Positions 1-11,829 are shown, numbered from the stretch's first letter. The stretch: 64,000 bases of DNA from Chinchilla lanigera (GCF_000276665.1 NW_004955402.1:6598869-6662868), one strand, 5' to 3'. Program-made: numbers and translations. The notes: generated from the sequence alone by a model not told the origin.

Positions 1-1250
1 CCATTATTTTGGCAGAAGTTCTAGTTACTGATGTCCTGCAGCACTTTCAGATGATGATGACTTTGCATATACTACACGATGACACGTTTATGTTTTGTAA
101 TCCCAATAAGCGTGAAGTTTTAGAAAGTAACAGCTTTACCTGGTAAGTAAAAACCCTTTTCTGTGCATCTTAAATTCAAATGACAGAAATTCATTTAGTC
201 TGTTTTGCTCTCCTACTGCTTGGCTCACTAAGGGAAGAATCAAAGGAGCTACTTTTATACAAATCTGTTCACATATAAAAATTTTATGGTTTTAGTGATC
301 AAGTCTGTAACTTACAGTGATTTTCGCAATAGACTTATAATTTTCTTTCATTGAAAGAGCTTATTGTATATAGAAAGGGTATGAATAAAGTTTTATTTCA
401 AGTTGATCTGACATGTAAGTAATCACTTTCATTATGATTTAGTTTAGACATTTCTCTCTTATGTATATTCACAAACACTCTGAAAAGTAATGTGAAAATA
501 CATTTCCTTTGTTATATATTCCTGTTTATTAAAGTTACATGAGATTTATCAAGCACTATACATTGTGAGAGTCTTTTGCGATCAAAGCTTTGGCATTTTT
601 ATGATATAAAATATAAATATGAAAAGGATTTCATTTACAGATAGTATGAAATAATTCTAAACTTTCATAAGTGCTATTAACTTTTCCAAGAAATATGTTT
701 GAAAAAATACTTGTTTGACTATAAACAGATATTAATGAGCACCTAATTCTATTTCTGAGCCACCAGCCAAGGTACTATGGGATAAATAGGATTTACTTTC
801 TGACCTTAACATGATTGTTCCTACTAGGATATAAAACCAGCATGCAAAAAATATCACAAAACAAACTAGGACTTGTTCTAAAGCATGTCTTAGGTAGACA
901 GATTGAAATATATATTTATGAGAATATTAAAAGATTTTATGCAGAAATTGTTGTGAGGATGAGGTTTTCCGGACTCTGTAGAGAAGAGGAAGAGAGAAAG
1001 GCGCTGTGGTGGCATAATGTGAATTTCAGAAGGACACAGACAGGGACCAGACTTCAGAAAAGACTGGTCTAGAAGTGGCAAGGTGAGGACTGGACGCGGT
1101 CGTGTGGTGTGGGACTTGAAGAAGGAGAGTAGGATTGGAATAGAGTAAGTCTGAGATAGGATTTGAGTGGAAGTGGTGAGGAGACACCTGGAAAGTTAAG
1201 GGTAAAAGACCTAGGATCTAACTAAGGAGTTGAAACCAGACCCACAGGCA

Positions 1251-1253
<3 letters not shown>
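1..1253. other. Unique AT-rich sequence, no gene recognised
   Basis: I see no exon, RNA gene or recognisable repeat here. Stop codons are frequent in all frames; the longest open frame (815-1072) has no family resemblance and no coding-like composition. Confidence 0.6.

Positions 1254-1295
<42 letters not shown>
1254..1295. repeat. (TG)n microsatellite
   Basis: An essentially uninterrupted run of about 20 GT dinucleotides. This is long enough to be length-polymorphic and could form Z-DNA. A second short (CA)n tract lies at 1764-1780. Confidence 0.95.
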
Positions 1296-1297
<2 letters not shown>

Positions 1298-1924
1298 AGT
1301 TCACAGGCAAGGCACATGCATTAGTCAAGTGTTCAGCATGAACGCAGCCAGCCTGTGAGGTGTGGGGCCAGAGTCTGCATGTGGGAGTCTCCCTACACAC
1401 ATAGGGAGGAGGAAGAGGGGAGGAAGGTCAACAAGCGAGCTGGAGAACCAGGAAAAGTGGTGCCTGGACCATCTGAGTGTGAAGGTGCAGGGAAACCCAG
1501 GCCACCTGCACAATCAGCCTCTGCCATGCTCTGCAGTGAAAACAGGACGGGGCTGGCACCCCTGGCAAAGCTGCTGCCCTCATGGCTCTTGTCTCTGTGT
1601 CCAGGACCAGCTGTGAGCCTGGTGCTGGTGATAACCAGCTGGGCCCACGGGCAGGAAGGTGAGCCGGGCACACAGCGTAGGAGAATAAGGACAAGCTGGA
1701 CCCTGTCGGGCTGCTCCCAATCCTCCCTTCTCAAGTTTTCTCTGGGGTGTGCATATGCACATGCACACACACACACACACGCAGGTGCACACCCTCAGGT
1801 GCTTGAAGAAGTTTTGCATTATAGTGATTTGGCAGAAAGCCAAAGGAGAAACAAATTCATAAAAGTGATTCCTTTCTGGCAAATCTACTGAATTTGAAGA
1901 ACTTGCTCTTTTAGAAAATCCCTT
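1296..1924. other. Unique GC-richer stretch with (CA)n tract at 1764-1780
   Basis: Several overlapping open frames occur on both strands, the longest 178 codons on the plus strand (1355-1891). They overlap one another and run through the CA repeat, so they look like a by-product of local GC content. No domain, signal peptide or splice structure is visible. Confidence 0.5.
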
Positions 1925-2100
1925 TTTTAAAAGTTTATTTATTGGTACCTGATAATTGTGCAGAGCCATGGGATACAGTGTGATAATTCAAAGCAGGTGT
2001 GTCATGTGTGCCCCTGGGTCTTTCTGTCATGGTGGCTCCCCACGACAACCTCCTAGGTATCATGGCATCTGCTCTACCCCACCTTCCAGATCTCACACAA
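1925..2100 (-). mobile_element. L1 3' UTR fragment, antisense (probable)
   Basis: The segment near 1935-2000 contains the wording GGGATACAGTGTGATAATTC, matching the antisense 3' UTR motif (GGGATACAGTGTGATGTTTC) seen again at 53830-53850. It is degenerate and short, so the family call is tentative. Confidence 0.4.
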
Positions 2101-2525
2101 TTCCTCTTTTGGCTAGCCTAACTCAGAACAATGGGAGAAGAGAAAACTCTGGGAAAAATCATGCCTAGGCTTAGCCCAGTTGCTATGATATGACCCAGAG
2201 GATGAGCCACATGGTGGATGTGTGTTGAATAGTGTTAGTACTAGTAATGTGTAAGCCAAAAATGGAGTGCAGGGAGAGGGGAGGGAAAAGAGACCACTCA
2301 GTGCTGCGGGATGGAATAAAGATCTGAGTGAGCTAAGGGCAGTGGAAACAGAGAGCGCTCCTAGACTGGGGCAGATGAAGAAGAGTTGTGTCAAAAGACA
2401 GTCCTGGGACAGATTGAACATGGGCGTTGATTTGTCTTTCTAGAGTTGGACAGCACCTTATTTCACAGGACCGAGTGAGTGTCCTGAGGAGCTGAGCAGA
2501 GAGTTGGTTGGTAAACTCACACTTC

Positions 2526-2666
2526 AGAAAGGCTAAAGAGGGGCTGGGGATTTAGCTCAGTGGCAAAGCGCCTGCCTGGCAAGCGCAAGGTCGTGGGTTC
2601 GGTTCCCGGTACCAGAGAAAAACCAAGCTTGTTGGCAGATTCTAACTGGAGCTCAGAACAGCAGTG

Positions 2667-2697
<31 letters not shown>

Positions 2698-2708
2698 AAG
2701 GCTAAAGA
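2526..2708 (+). mobile_element. ID SINE with unique 3' tail and poly(A), flanked by TSDs
   Basis: A tRNA-derived ID body starts at about 2541 (GGGGCTGGGGATTTAGCTCA: pol III box A region; box B-like GGTTCGGTTCCC near 2597-2608) and ends near 2615 with ACCAGAGAAAAACC. Instead of going straight into A-tail, about 40 bases of non-repetitive sequence follow (about 2626-2666), then about 29 A. Target-site duplications AGAAAGGCTAAAGA lie at 2526-2539 and 2695-2708 and are identical. They enclose the extra tail, so it was part of the retroposed RNA. The perfect TSD suggests a young insertion. Confidence 0.92.
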
Positions 2709-5055
2709 AAGCAGAAACCAAGAACAAAATATGCTCATTTCTTATCATCTCTTACCATGATAAAATTGACTTGTCTGAGGGCTTAAGTTCTATGTCTCAC
2801 TGACCTCTGGGAAGATCAGATACACAACTGGCTTTGGACTTTCTGATGTGGAAGGTTGGCATCAGTGACTCCATTTTGGTTTGGCCAGTTGCACATAGGA
2901 CAGCAAGAGCTCGGTCCAAGTGAATGGCCATCCATACACTTCATTTAACTCCGGGAAGCAGCGTATAGCTCTGGGGCTTCGAGCGCATATAACGTGGATG
3001 TGTGTGCCATTACAAATCAAGCTTCATGAACGTTTCCTCACTTGTAGTAAAGGTAGAACTGGTTTTTGCTGTGTGGAGGTGCTGCATACTTACGACAGAA
3101 GAAAGCAAAATAGACATCTGGACAGACTGGAACATAAGGAACAGAAATTTGGGAGCCATTTGTTTAGTATGGCGGGAAGAGTTCGTGTCAATTTAGAACT
3201 TGTGGTGAGAAAGCCAAGTTCGGAAGTCCAGGCTTCTGACCCACATCAAGGACTGGAGAGATTAAACAGTATGTCCAAGCCAGGTAAGGGCAGGTTTTGC
3301 CACAGACTCTGGGACTGGAATTCTAAGCAGAGAGGAGGACCGTCTTGAAGGAAAGGCTGGCCTCTGGGCAGGGCTGGCATCTGTTTAGGATGGGGTTCAC
3401 CAGGCGTGCTGTGTTTGGGGACCTCTAGCAGACACGTAGGACCAGATCAAATTTCTGGTTGTCTCAAAGAAGCCCAGAGAAGTAGAGCGAGATTCAGTAA
3501 ATCCTGGGTCTATTTGTCACTAAATATTGGTCATTTTCAGTGTGGTAGGTGAGAAAAATAGACAGGTAGAGGTAGGGATGCGGAAAGTAAAGGGAAATTT
3601 ATATAAATGTCAGACATGGTGTTTCTCTGGGGCCGAAGGAGATGAAGATGCCCGGGAGGCCAGGTAGAATTGGATCCAATTGAGTGAAATAATGGGAAAA
3701 GAAAAGGGAGAGGAGGGGAGGGGAGGGAGGTTGCCTCTTTGTTATAAAATGAGCTCTCAGCAGCCATCACATGCCTGTGCTTCTCCAAGGCCGGCTCGCT
3801 TCATTGTGTTGTCTTTCACCAGACCAAGAAGGCTTTCCCATGCAAGGCCCAGGCTGGCTCATAATATGCTGCTTTTCCTCCTTTTGATGAGTTTCAGTGG
3901 TCTATGATTGGGCTGAGAGGAAGCGTTTCTTCCCCTGTAGGTAGGAAAGTCCAGTACTCAAGGCATTCCTGTTTCAAATTTTAATAATGAGAGCTCAAAT
4001 TTGTCCATTTTCAGATGGAGAACAGAATATGAGCTGATTAACAGATGTCTGATGTTATTGGACCTCATCTAACTTTCAATGCTTAATAAAGCCTCCTGCT
4101 ATGTAATCTTGGGAAAGAGGTGTTCAGGACCACATCGCTACTACTGGTCACAAAGGACTTGATCCAATTTTTGACCTCATAAATAAGTCCAGAAGTCTAC
4201 TTGACTCATTGTAATCATCTGGGCTTCTAGAACAACCAGTATGGAGTGCCTACAGAAAGCCGGCAAATTCCTGCAGTTGGGGCGTTTCAGAAACCCAGCC
4301 TGCACAGCCTGATAGAATGTCTATTTGTTAATTTTAGTCTACTCTTGGCTCATCCAGCTGAATTTGTTACCCCCTCAGCCTCCCTGGGCCCCTCAGGATG
4401 TTACCTAGAGCGATCCTGGTGTTCATAGTTGTTCCTTCTAAGATTGAGACTCTTCTTTGAGTACCTGAGCAGCCTTTCATATCCAAATGATCTGAGTCTC
4501 CCCACCCACTGAAAATGTCTGATGATGAAAATTCTTCCAGGAAATATTCCCAATATACATACAACCATTCCACACATATGCTAGCAAAATCTGGTTCTAC
4601 AGATTTTTCTTTTACTGATATTTAAAAATATTTATTTTAGCCAATATAGTTCATTTTGGATCTTAACAATTTTCTAGCACTAACAAAGTGGATTTGTAAC
4701 TTTAGTAAATTTCTCTCAGATGATCCTTTCAAAGAATCACAGAAAACCTTCTATTACAGCAAAATAAATAATTATAGAGTAGATTGTTCTCTGACATTGC
4801 AAGAAACATGCCAGTCTGGGTGAGAACAATTAGGAAGTTTTAGCTTCAGTGAGATTGGCCTTGAGTTTTGTAATCCAAGTAGCTTTTAGCCTGTTGTGGA
4901 GAGCATGTTTATAGCCACCAAGGAATACTACCATTTAACACATTCACACTTGCAGTTTCTTTTGTTAAAGAAAAATGTCAGATATGACTTTAACATGGAT
5001 TATGTTTTTTTCCCAAGAATATTTCTCCTAATTTTTCTGTGGCAAAGCAGCTGCA
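2709..5055. other. Unique sequence, no gene recognised
   Basis: Short open frames (for example 2920-3348, 142 codons) lack recognisable domains and have no splice-site support. A G-rich purine tract is present at 3703-3730. No well-preserved interspersed repeat was recognised. Confidence 0.5.
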
Positions 5056-5093
5056 GTTGCTATGCCATCAGCTCCGTTGCTATGGGGGATGCC
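5056..5093 (+). promoter_or_regulatory. Two tandem RFX X-box-like motifs
   Basis: GTTGCTATGCCATC at 5056-5069 and GTTGCTATGGGGGATGCC at 5076-5093 each contain the GTTGCTATG half of the RFX X-box (consensus GTTGCCATGGCAAC). A third match, GTTGCTTAGTCACC, lies at 5892-5905. RFX factors bind such sites at ciliary, neuronal and MHC class II genes. No promoter or CpG island is visible nearby, so function is inference only. Confidence 0.3.
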
Positions 5094-5544
5094 TTGGGTG
5101 TTTGCCAGGCTATGATTGGTTATTTCAGCACCTTATGTTCAGCAGTTGACATTTTTCTATGTTGAATCATGCTATTTTATTTTAATGCAATGGGTAGGCT
5201 CAATAATGTTGATCAGCGTTGAAAGAACTGAAGTTAGATATGAAGGAATCCCACTGTTTCTCTCCTTAGAAAATACTAAAAGTTTAAGGGGTATGTAAAG
5301 GGAACATGTATGTACATGAGAACATGTAAGGCTATGTGGGGATATATTTGGAAACATGCGTGTGTGCCAGGCATGTGACTCTTTAACTCATGAAATTTAG
5401 AGCAATGGAAAAGGATGAGTGTCAGCACTTATGCCGTTAATCTCAGCAGAGAAATTATGTCACCTTGGAGGTCATGCCCTCTTAACTTTAGTGACACAGT
5501 GCTGTTATGACAGAGTTAACACAACCGCCACTCCTTGAGGGTCA

Positions 5545-5619
5545 GTCTTCATAAATACAGTGCTCGTCTATGGCAATACCACCCTGAACGTGCCCGTCTT
5601 GTCATAAATACAGTTCTCG
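5545..5619 (+). pseudogene. Tailless 5S rRNA retropseudogene (first ~31 nt of 5S)
   Basis: Bases 5566-5596 match positions 1-31 of vertebrate 5S rRNA at 28 of 31 positions by my own comparison with the remembered consensus (GTCTATGGCAATACCACC then CTGAACGTGCCCG). The rest of 5S (internal control region) is absent. The fragment is bracketed by near-identical direct repeats containing CATAAATACAGT, first at 5545-5566 and again at 5596-5619 (one substitution, one 2-base insertion). There is no poly(A). That layout is a 3'-truncated, tailless retropseudogene made by L1 machinery. It lacks the pol III internal promoter and should be inert. Confidence 0.75.
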
Positions 5620-7020
5620 GCTTTCCTGCACTTTACAAGCAAGGTCAAGATCTCTGCGTCTGGGCTGAACATTTTCCATCCCTGGATCTACTTTCTAATG
5701 AGCCATCCTTGTCTCTGTAATGTGGCGATGTTAATGGGGTGTTTCAGAAAATCACCACACCAAAATTTGAGAATTTCGTAAGAGAAGATAAACTCATTAT
5801 CAGGGTGATTGTCTCTAGTCTTGATCATCTTCTCCTCAAGGGCCAACAGGGTTAGCCTTTGGAAAACAAGACCCAGGAGCTCTTGTTCCCTGTTGCTTAG
5901 TCACCAGTCTATTTAAACATGACACAAGTTTGTAATTTTTCCAAATGAACACTCAGAAACACACTTGCAAATGGCTTCATCCTGGGGAATCAAGATTTTC
6001 CTGCTTAGAAGCACATAACGACCATATTTTAGACTGATTTTTTTTTCTGATGGCATTTTCAGTGTTCAGTATTAGAGGACACAGGAAGCTAGGTTTAGGA
6101 GAGAATGTGACATTTCTGTAATAAAGTTTATTTTAGAAAATAACTGAATCATTTCCTGATGCATTTATTCTCAACTGCTGAGTTTTTCATCTCAATAATT
6201 CCCCTCCTAAAAATATTCCCTTTCTTTAACAATTAAAGAGTCCGTATGCATGTGGGTTGCAGAGAACACAATCTAACATTAATTGCCAAGGAATTATTTG
6301 CACAGAACTTTTCAGACTACTGACGTATATATGGGTATTTTGATATAGATATTGTATTCTTGAATAAAAGGTGTTTTTCACTCTAGATAGAAAATAATAA
6401 CCGAAGAGACTTCAAAGCAGGAACAACCCCATGCCCAGTAGATGATGATGTCATACACTCCTGGACATTCTACGCATGCCTATTTAAACTCAGGCCAGTG
6501 AAGGCCCAAGGACAGAAGCCCATGCATGTGTCTGTGTTTCAGGCTGGGTCTTCCTCTCCCTTTCTGTCTATTATTCTCTCCTCCAAAAGCAAAGAAGCAC
6601 ACTGGTGTAAAACCTGAATGAATACTAATATTCTTTCTCCACTGTCTGCAAAATAATTGTATTCTTTTTTGTAGAAAACATTTGGGAGGCCAGCAAGTGA
6701 TCTTACTCTCACTTAAATAAGTGAAGTTATGGAGATTAACCAAGCTGTGTAGCTTCTTTCCTCTTTCCCTGCTAGATTTGCATCTCTCCCACACTCTGCT
6801 CAGTCTTATCTGAAGGCCCACACCAGACTTGTGAGGCCCAGAGTGCACATGTCCTGTGTCTCTCCTCTGTGGATCACCAGTTCCCCCAAACCACCTCAGG
6901 ACCCTTCTTCATTTGCCCCACAGTGGTATTTCAGGCTTTCCCATGTGCCTGCTTACACCAGACCAGAGGCTTTGTTCTCTTCCTGGTCTCCAGCCTGTCT
7001 TCTACAGGGACTTTGCTAAA
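5620..7020. other. Unique sequence, no gene recognised
   Basis: AT-rich to mixed sequence. An open frame on the minus strand (6480-6848, 122 codons) has no recognisable domain. No repeat of known family was recognised by eye. Confidence 0.5.
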
Positions 7021-7112
7021 TGCTGCTGCTGCTGTTGCTGTTGCTGTCATTGTTGTTGTCGCTGCTGCTGCTGCTGCTCCTGCTGCTGCTGCTGCTACTG
7101 CTGGTGATGATG
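7021..7112 (+). repeat. Interrupted (CTG)n / (TGC)n trinucleotide tract
   Basis: Blocks of TGC/CTG repeats, interrupted by TGT, CAT, CGC, TCC and TAC units and ending in GGTGATGATGAGG. Longest pure runs are about five to six units. In the three forward frames it would encode poly-Leu, poly-Cys or poly-Ala, which explains the spurious open frames over it (6856-7107, 6869-7201, 7020-7364). No evidence of translation. Confidence 0.9.
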
Positions 7113-7369
7113 AGGCCTGTCTACTCCCCCTCCTCATTTGGGTGTCCCATAGACACCACTTACATTTACTGTGTCCAAATCTCACGCTTGAGCTACGTTG
7201 ACACTGGCAACTTTTCAGTCTCAGTCTTTGTCATCCAAATCAATGGAACCCCATTAATCTTATTCCTAAGGCTAAAAACTTCAGAGTCTTTCCAAACTTA
7301 TCTCTGTCATGTCCAGTATTCAATAAAAAATAAATCTTTTGGCTCTGCCTTGAAAATAATGTAGAATCT

Positions 7370-10045
7370 TTACCATGTCTTCCCACCTGCCCTACTACCA
7401 ACTTCCTCTAAACCATCATTTCCCAATGCCCGTGTCTTCCCTTTTCACTGGAGAGCAATATTCCATAGTGTGTAGGTTTAGCTCTTCACCTCTTGTAGAA
7501 CCTGTGACCTGTTATTCAGGTTTGGGCTCTTACAAAAGGAACTGCTATAAACATGAATGGGCAAATTTTCTCATGTGAACAGTGTTCAGTTTTCTGGAGT
7601 ACGTATTTAAGGATGCATGCACTCTGTTTCCAGATTGCCGTCCAAGATTGTTGAGTCATATGACTTGGGTGTTTCATCTTCTTAGAATATGTCAGGCTAT
7701 TTTCCAGGATGACTGTGTTATTTTGCATTCACCCTACAAACGTGTGAGAGGCCCAGTTTCTCTGTGTCTCTGCTAGCCTTTCATTGTGTCACCATTATTT
7801 ACTTTACCCCTTCTGATCGTTATACGATGATATTGTGCCCTTGATTTGTGTTCCTCTGATGGCCACTGATATTAAACTTGTACCTGTGTCCATAAATACT
7901 TGTCAACTCTGGACTGCATAGGGAAAATGTCTACTGAAGCCTTGGGCACATAGTTTAATTTTATTTTTATTATTATTTTTGAGAATTTTTAATATACTCT
8001 GGGATGCTAGTCTTGGATATGTAATTTGCACATGTTTTTTCTAGGTCTGTAGCTTTTTTTATTCCTTTCAAAGGGATGGTCACAGGGCAACAGTTTTAAT
8101 TTTGATGAAAATGATTTATTAATTTTCCTTTCATGAAAAATTGTTGTGCTTTTAGTGTCAAGTCTGAAAGTTTTTGTTTAGTCCTCAATCCTAAAGATGT
8201 CTTTTCATTTTTCTGAATGTGTTATAGATTTTTATTTTATATTTAATTTCATAACCCATTCTGAGTTGAACTTTGTATATGGTGTGATATTAGGTTGAGG
8301 TTCTCTTGTTTTGCATATAAATGTCTAATGGTTCCAGCATTATTTGTTGAAAGACTGTTCCTTGCTCTATCAAATATGTTTTAGTCCATTGTCAAATAGC
8401 AGTTGAAGTGTGTGGATTCATTGCTGGGTTCTCTGTGCTGTTCTATACAGTTCCGTGTCTTTTCCTCCACCAGTACCACGTGGTTATTTTCATATATTCA
8501 TTATTCATATGTAAGAATGTGACTGATCTTTCTGTATTGATTTTGTATCCTGCAATGTTGATGAAATCAGTGATGAGTTCCAGGGCATTTTACCCCCCAT
8601 CAGTTCCTTGAAATGATCTACAGACAATTGTGTTGACTTCAAATAAAGACAGTTTTATCTCTTCCTTTCCAATCTGTATGCCTTTTATTTATTTATTTTT
8701 CTCACCTTAACGCAGTGCCTAAAATTTTCAGTGCTGTATTAAGCAAAGAATGGTGACAGCAGTTATCCTTGCATTACTTCTGATCTTAAAGGAGTAGTCA
8801 GCATTTACATATAATGTTAACTGAAGAATTTTTTTAGATGTATAAGTCCCTCTATTCCTATCTCGCTAATTAATAGTCATTATAAGTATACACTAGATTT
8901 TGTCAAATGTCCTATATATCAGTTCATATGATCACGTGACGATTTTTTCTTGGGCTTTTCATACATTGAATGGCACTATTGGAGGGGTGTTCCTGGAAAC
9001 ACTGACTGATTTTTATAACAGTAAACCAGCTTTTCTTATAATTTCTTGGATTCTATTTGCCAGTATTTTTGGTGATTTTTGCACTTGAATTCATGAATGA
9101 TGACAGTCTTTTACTTTGTGGATTTGGGATCATAAAGTAAGTTTTTTTCTTCTTTTTTTTGTTTTTTGTTGTTTTAGTATTTTCCTTTTCTGTTCTATTT
9201 TGTAGAAAAGATTATGAAAGTTGGTGTTAATTCTCTACTAAAGTGATGTGGCTACTAGATCTCGTTCTCCAAAGTTTTGATTTAGGAATTCAGTTTCTTT
9301 GATGATTGTGGGGTTATATTGCTTATCTCTCACATCTTGCTTGTGGTTTGCTAATTTGTGTCTTTAAAAAAATTGACCCATTTCTTCTAATTGTCAAAAT
9401 TTTGAGCATAAATTTTTGTAGTGTTCCTTTAATATCTTTTAGTGGTTGCAGGACCCATAGTGATAGCCTTTATTTCATTCCTAAAATTTTTGATTTTCAT
9501 CTTCTTGTGTTATGATTATCAATCATGCTAGACCTTTAACAATTTTGTTGATTTTCCCCAGGGAATGAGTCTTTGCTTCATTAACTTTTCTGTATTATTT
9601 TTCTACCTTCAATTTCATTGATTTCTTCTCTGATCTTTATTATTTCATTCCGTGTGTTTGTTTTTGGTGTATTTGCCTAGTGCTTTTCTACTTTCTTGTG
9701 GTGTGAACTCAGACTACCGATCTGAGAGTTTTCCTTATTTGATGCTATGAATCTCTCTTGGTTTGTCTTTAGCTGAATCCTATGTACTTTGAATTTTCAT
9801 TTGGATGCAATGTATTTTTTAAAATTTTCTTTTATATGTGCTCCTTGACCCATGGATTATTTACAAATATATAGTTTCATTTCCACATATTTAGAAATTT
9901 TCTTGTTTTGTCACTGATTTTAAACTTGATTCCATTAGAGTGAGAGAACACATTATATATGATTTAATATGTTTATTCTTTTGAGGTTTGTTTTATTGCT
10001 CAGGTTCTAGTGAAGATATGGATACATTAAAAAAAGGTGTACTCC
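7370..10045 (-). mobile_element. Ancient LINE-1 (L1M-type), antisense: 3' UTR then ORF2 remnant
   Basis: The plus strand reads as reverse-complemented L1. About 7440-7900 resembles the 3' region (motifs such as GAGCAATATTCCATAGTGTG and GGAACTGCTATAAACATGAATGGG). About 7920-10030 follows the reverse order of ORF2, with landmarks such as TTGATTTTGTATCCTGCAATG (about 8538) and GATTCTATTTGCCAGTATTTTTGGTGATTTTTGCA (about 9049-9083, split by divergence from consensus). Stops and indels are everywhere, so no functional ORF2 remains. The family is old and shared across mammals; the subfamily is not assigned. Confidence 0.8.
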
Positions 10046-10257
10046 GAACTGGGTATGTTTTAGTCCTCTAGGAGGCTGAGGCAGGAGGATCACAAGTTCA
10101 AAGGGAGGTTGAGCAACTTAATGAATTAGAATTCTATTCTCTCTCAGAGTCGAAAAAGAAAACAAAGAAAGGAAGAAAGAAAAAAGAAAAAAGAGAAGAA
10201 AAGACATTGCTCATTACCAAGACCCTGGGTTCAACTCCTAGTATCACTGGGAAAAAA
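10046..10257 (+). mobile_element. B1-dID composite SINE inserted in the L1
   Basis: The left half shows B1 features (CTAGGAGGCTGAGGCAGGAG, then GATCACAAGTTCAAAGG). A purine-rich linker expanded to a GAAA-type repeat (10150-10203) follows. The right half resembles the ID 3' part (ACCAAGACCCTGGGTTCAAC and CCTAGTATCACTGGG). Recognisable L1 sequence resumes on both sides, so the SINE split the older element. B1-dID elements are known from squirrel-related and hystricomorph rodents. Confidence 0.75.
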
Positions 10258-10720
10258 GTTTACTGTGTTGTTGGGTGTAGTATTCTGCATATGTCAGTTG
10301 GATTCTGTTCCTTCGTTGTGTTTTACAGGATTTATACATCCTCACTGATTGGAACTTTTTATCAGTTTCAAAGAGAAAGTTGTTCTGGTCCTCAACTGCA
10401 ATTCTAGATGTGTTTATTCTTTCAGCTATATCAGGGCTGGTTCATAAGTCTTTACTTAGTATGTAAGCATTTAGATTAAGAGTGTTAGATCTCCCTAGCA
10501 GATTTGAATCTTTGAGTCATGGTCCTAATTCTTTCTAGTAATTTTTCTTGACCAGAGGTCTACTTTATCTGATATTAATGCAGCCTTGTCTATTTTTAAA
10601 TTAATATTTATGTGATATATTTTTTCTGTTGAATTTGAAGTGAATTTTTTATAAGTAGCGTATATTTGGGCATGTTTTATTCATATTTTAAATGTCTCTG
10701 TTTTAGAGTGTATATCCTAT
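10258..10720 (-). mobile_element. Ancient L1 ORF2 remnant, antisense (continuation)
   Basis: This continues the reverse-order L1 ORF2 reading beyond the B1-dID insertion (for example CTTGACCAGAGGTCTACTTTATCTGATATTAATG near 10548, shown here only in outline). It is too degenerate for protein analysis. Confidence 0.65.
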
Positions 10721-10854
10721 TTTTAATTAAGATCCTCTTGAAATGTTAGCACATAAATTGGCCATTTCCTTTATTTTCTGTTTTTCTCTGGTTCTTTGTT
10801 TCCGTTTCCTTTTCTGCCTTTCTGTGGGATACTTGAGAGATTTTTAGGTGTCTG

Positions 10855-11800
10855 TCAATTATTTATAGTATGTTTAATTATGGTAAAATATACACAACAT
10901 AGAATTTACCATTTTGATTGTATAATTGTCTAACTTTACATTCACATAACTGTCCAAACATCATTTCTATCCATCTCAGGAACTTTATATCATCCCAAAC
11001 TGAAATTCTGTCTAAAAAATTCTATCTCCCAGCTTCTGCTAACCACTATTTTACTTTTTGTCTTTATGAATTTTCCTATTTTAGGAATCTCAGCTAAGTG
11101 AGATCATACAGTAGTTGCCTTGAGTGTCTAATTATTTCAGCATAATATCCTCAAGGTTCATAAGTGTTGTAGCAAGTTTCAGAATTTCATAAGCCTGGAT
11201 CGCATTCCTTTGTATGGTTGGAGCACATTTTGTTTCTGCATTCATGTTTGTGGATACATGAAATTTTTTCTCCCTTTTGGCGATAGTGAATTAATGCTGC
11301 TTTGAACATTAACAGAGAAGCATCTTCTTGAGTCTGTGTGTTCAATTCTTCTGGTTCCATGTCCAGAGCTTGAATTGCCAGATCATGTGGTAATTTTATA
11401 TTTAACTTTTTGAGAAAACTCATCCCTGTGGCTGTCCAGTGGTTGCTTCATTTAAATTCCCACCATCAATACGTGTTCCTGCTCCTCCACATCCTTGCCA
11501 ATACTTGTTATTTTGTGCTTGATTTTATTTTCTCACAATAGTCATGCTAATAGGTATTATATGGTACCTCCTCATGGTTTTGGTTTGCATTTTCCTAAGG
11601 TTTAATGATTTAGAGCATCTTTTCATGTGTTTATTAGCATATTGTATATATATATATATATGGAGCAATGTCTATTGAAGTCCTTTGTCTATTTTTAATT
11701 GATTATTTTTGTTTTGTTGCATCATCGATATTATTTCTATACTCTGAATATTAATCCCTTTTTAGCTATAAGATTTGAAAATATTTTCTCTGTAGTAATT
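10855..11800 (-). mobile_element. Ancient L1 3' UTR and ORF2 end, antisense
   Basis: This is a separate antisense L1 3' region. It has the well-known antisense wording for ATATACACAACATAGAATTTACC, then GAATTGCCAGATCATGTGG (about 11373), CATCCTTGCCAATACTTGTTATT (about 11489) and GCATCTTTTCATGTGTTTATT (about 11616), each split from consensus by substitutions. A (TA)n tract sits at 11644-11661. Confidence 0.8.
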
Positions 11801-11829
11801 TTTGGCTCCCACACACACACACATCTCTG

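Noticed and set aside
1355..1891. 178-codon open frame on the plus strand
   Set aside because: It overlaps several equally long frames on both strands, runs through a CA repeat (His/Thr run) and has no recognisable domain.
2541..2615. tRNA gene (tRNA-like A and B boxes)
   Set aside because: The sequence is an ID SINE: it has TSDs, a poly(A) tail and many sister copies, and does not fold as a functional tRNA.
6856..7364. Open frames with poly-Leu, poly-Ala or poly-Cys
   Set aside because: Produced by the CTG repeat at 7021-7112, which has no stop in several frames.
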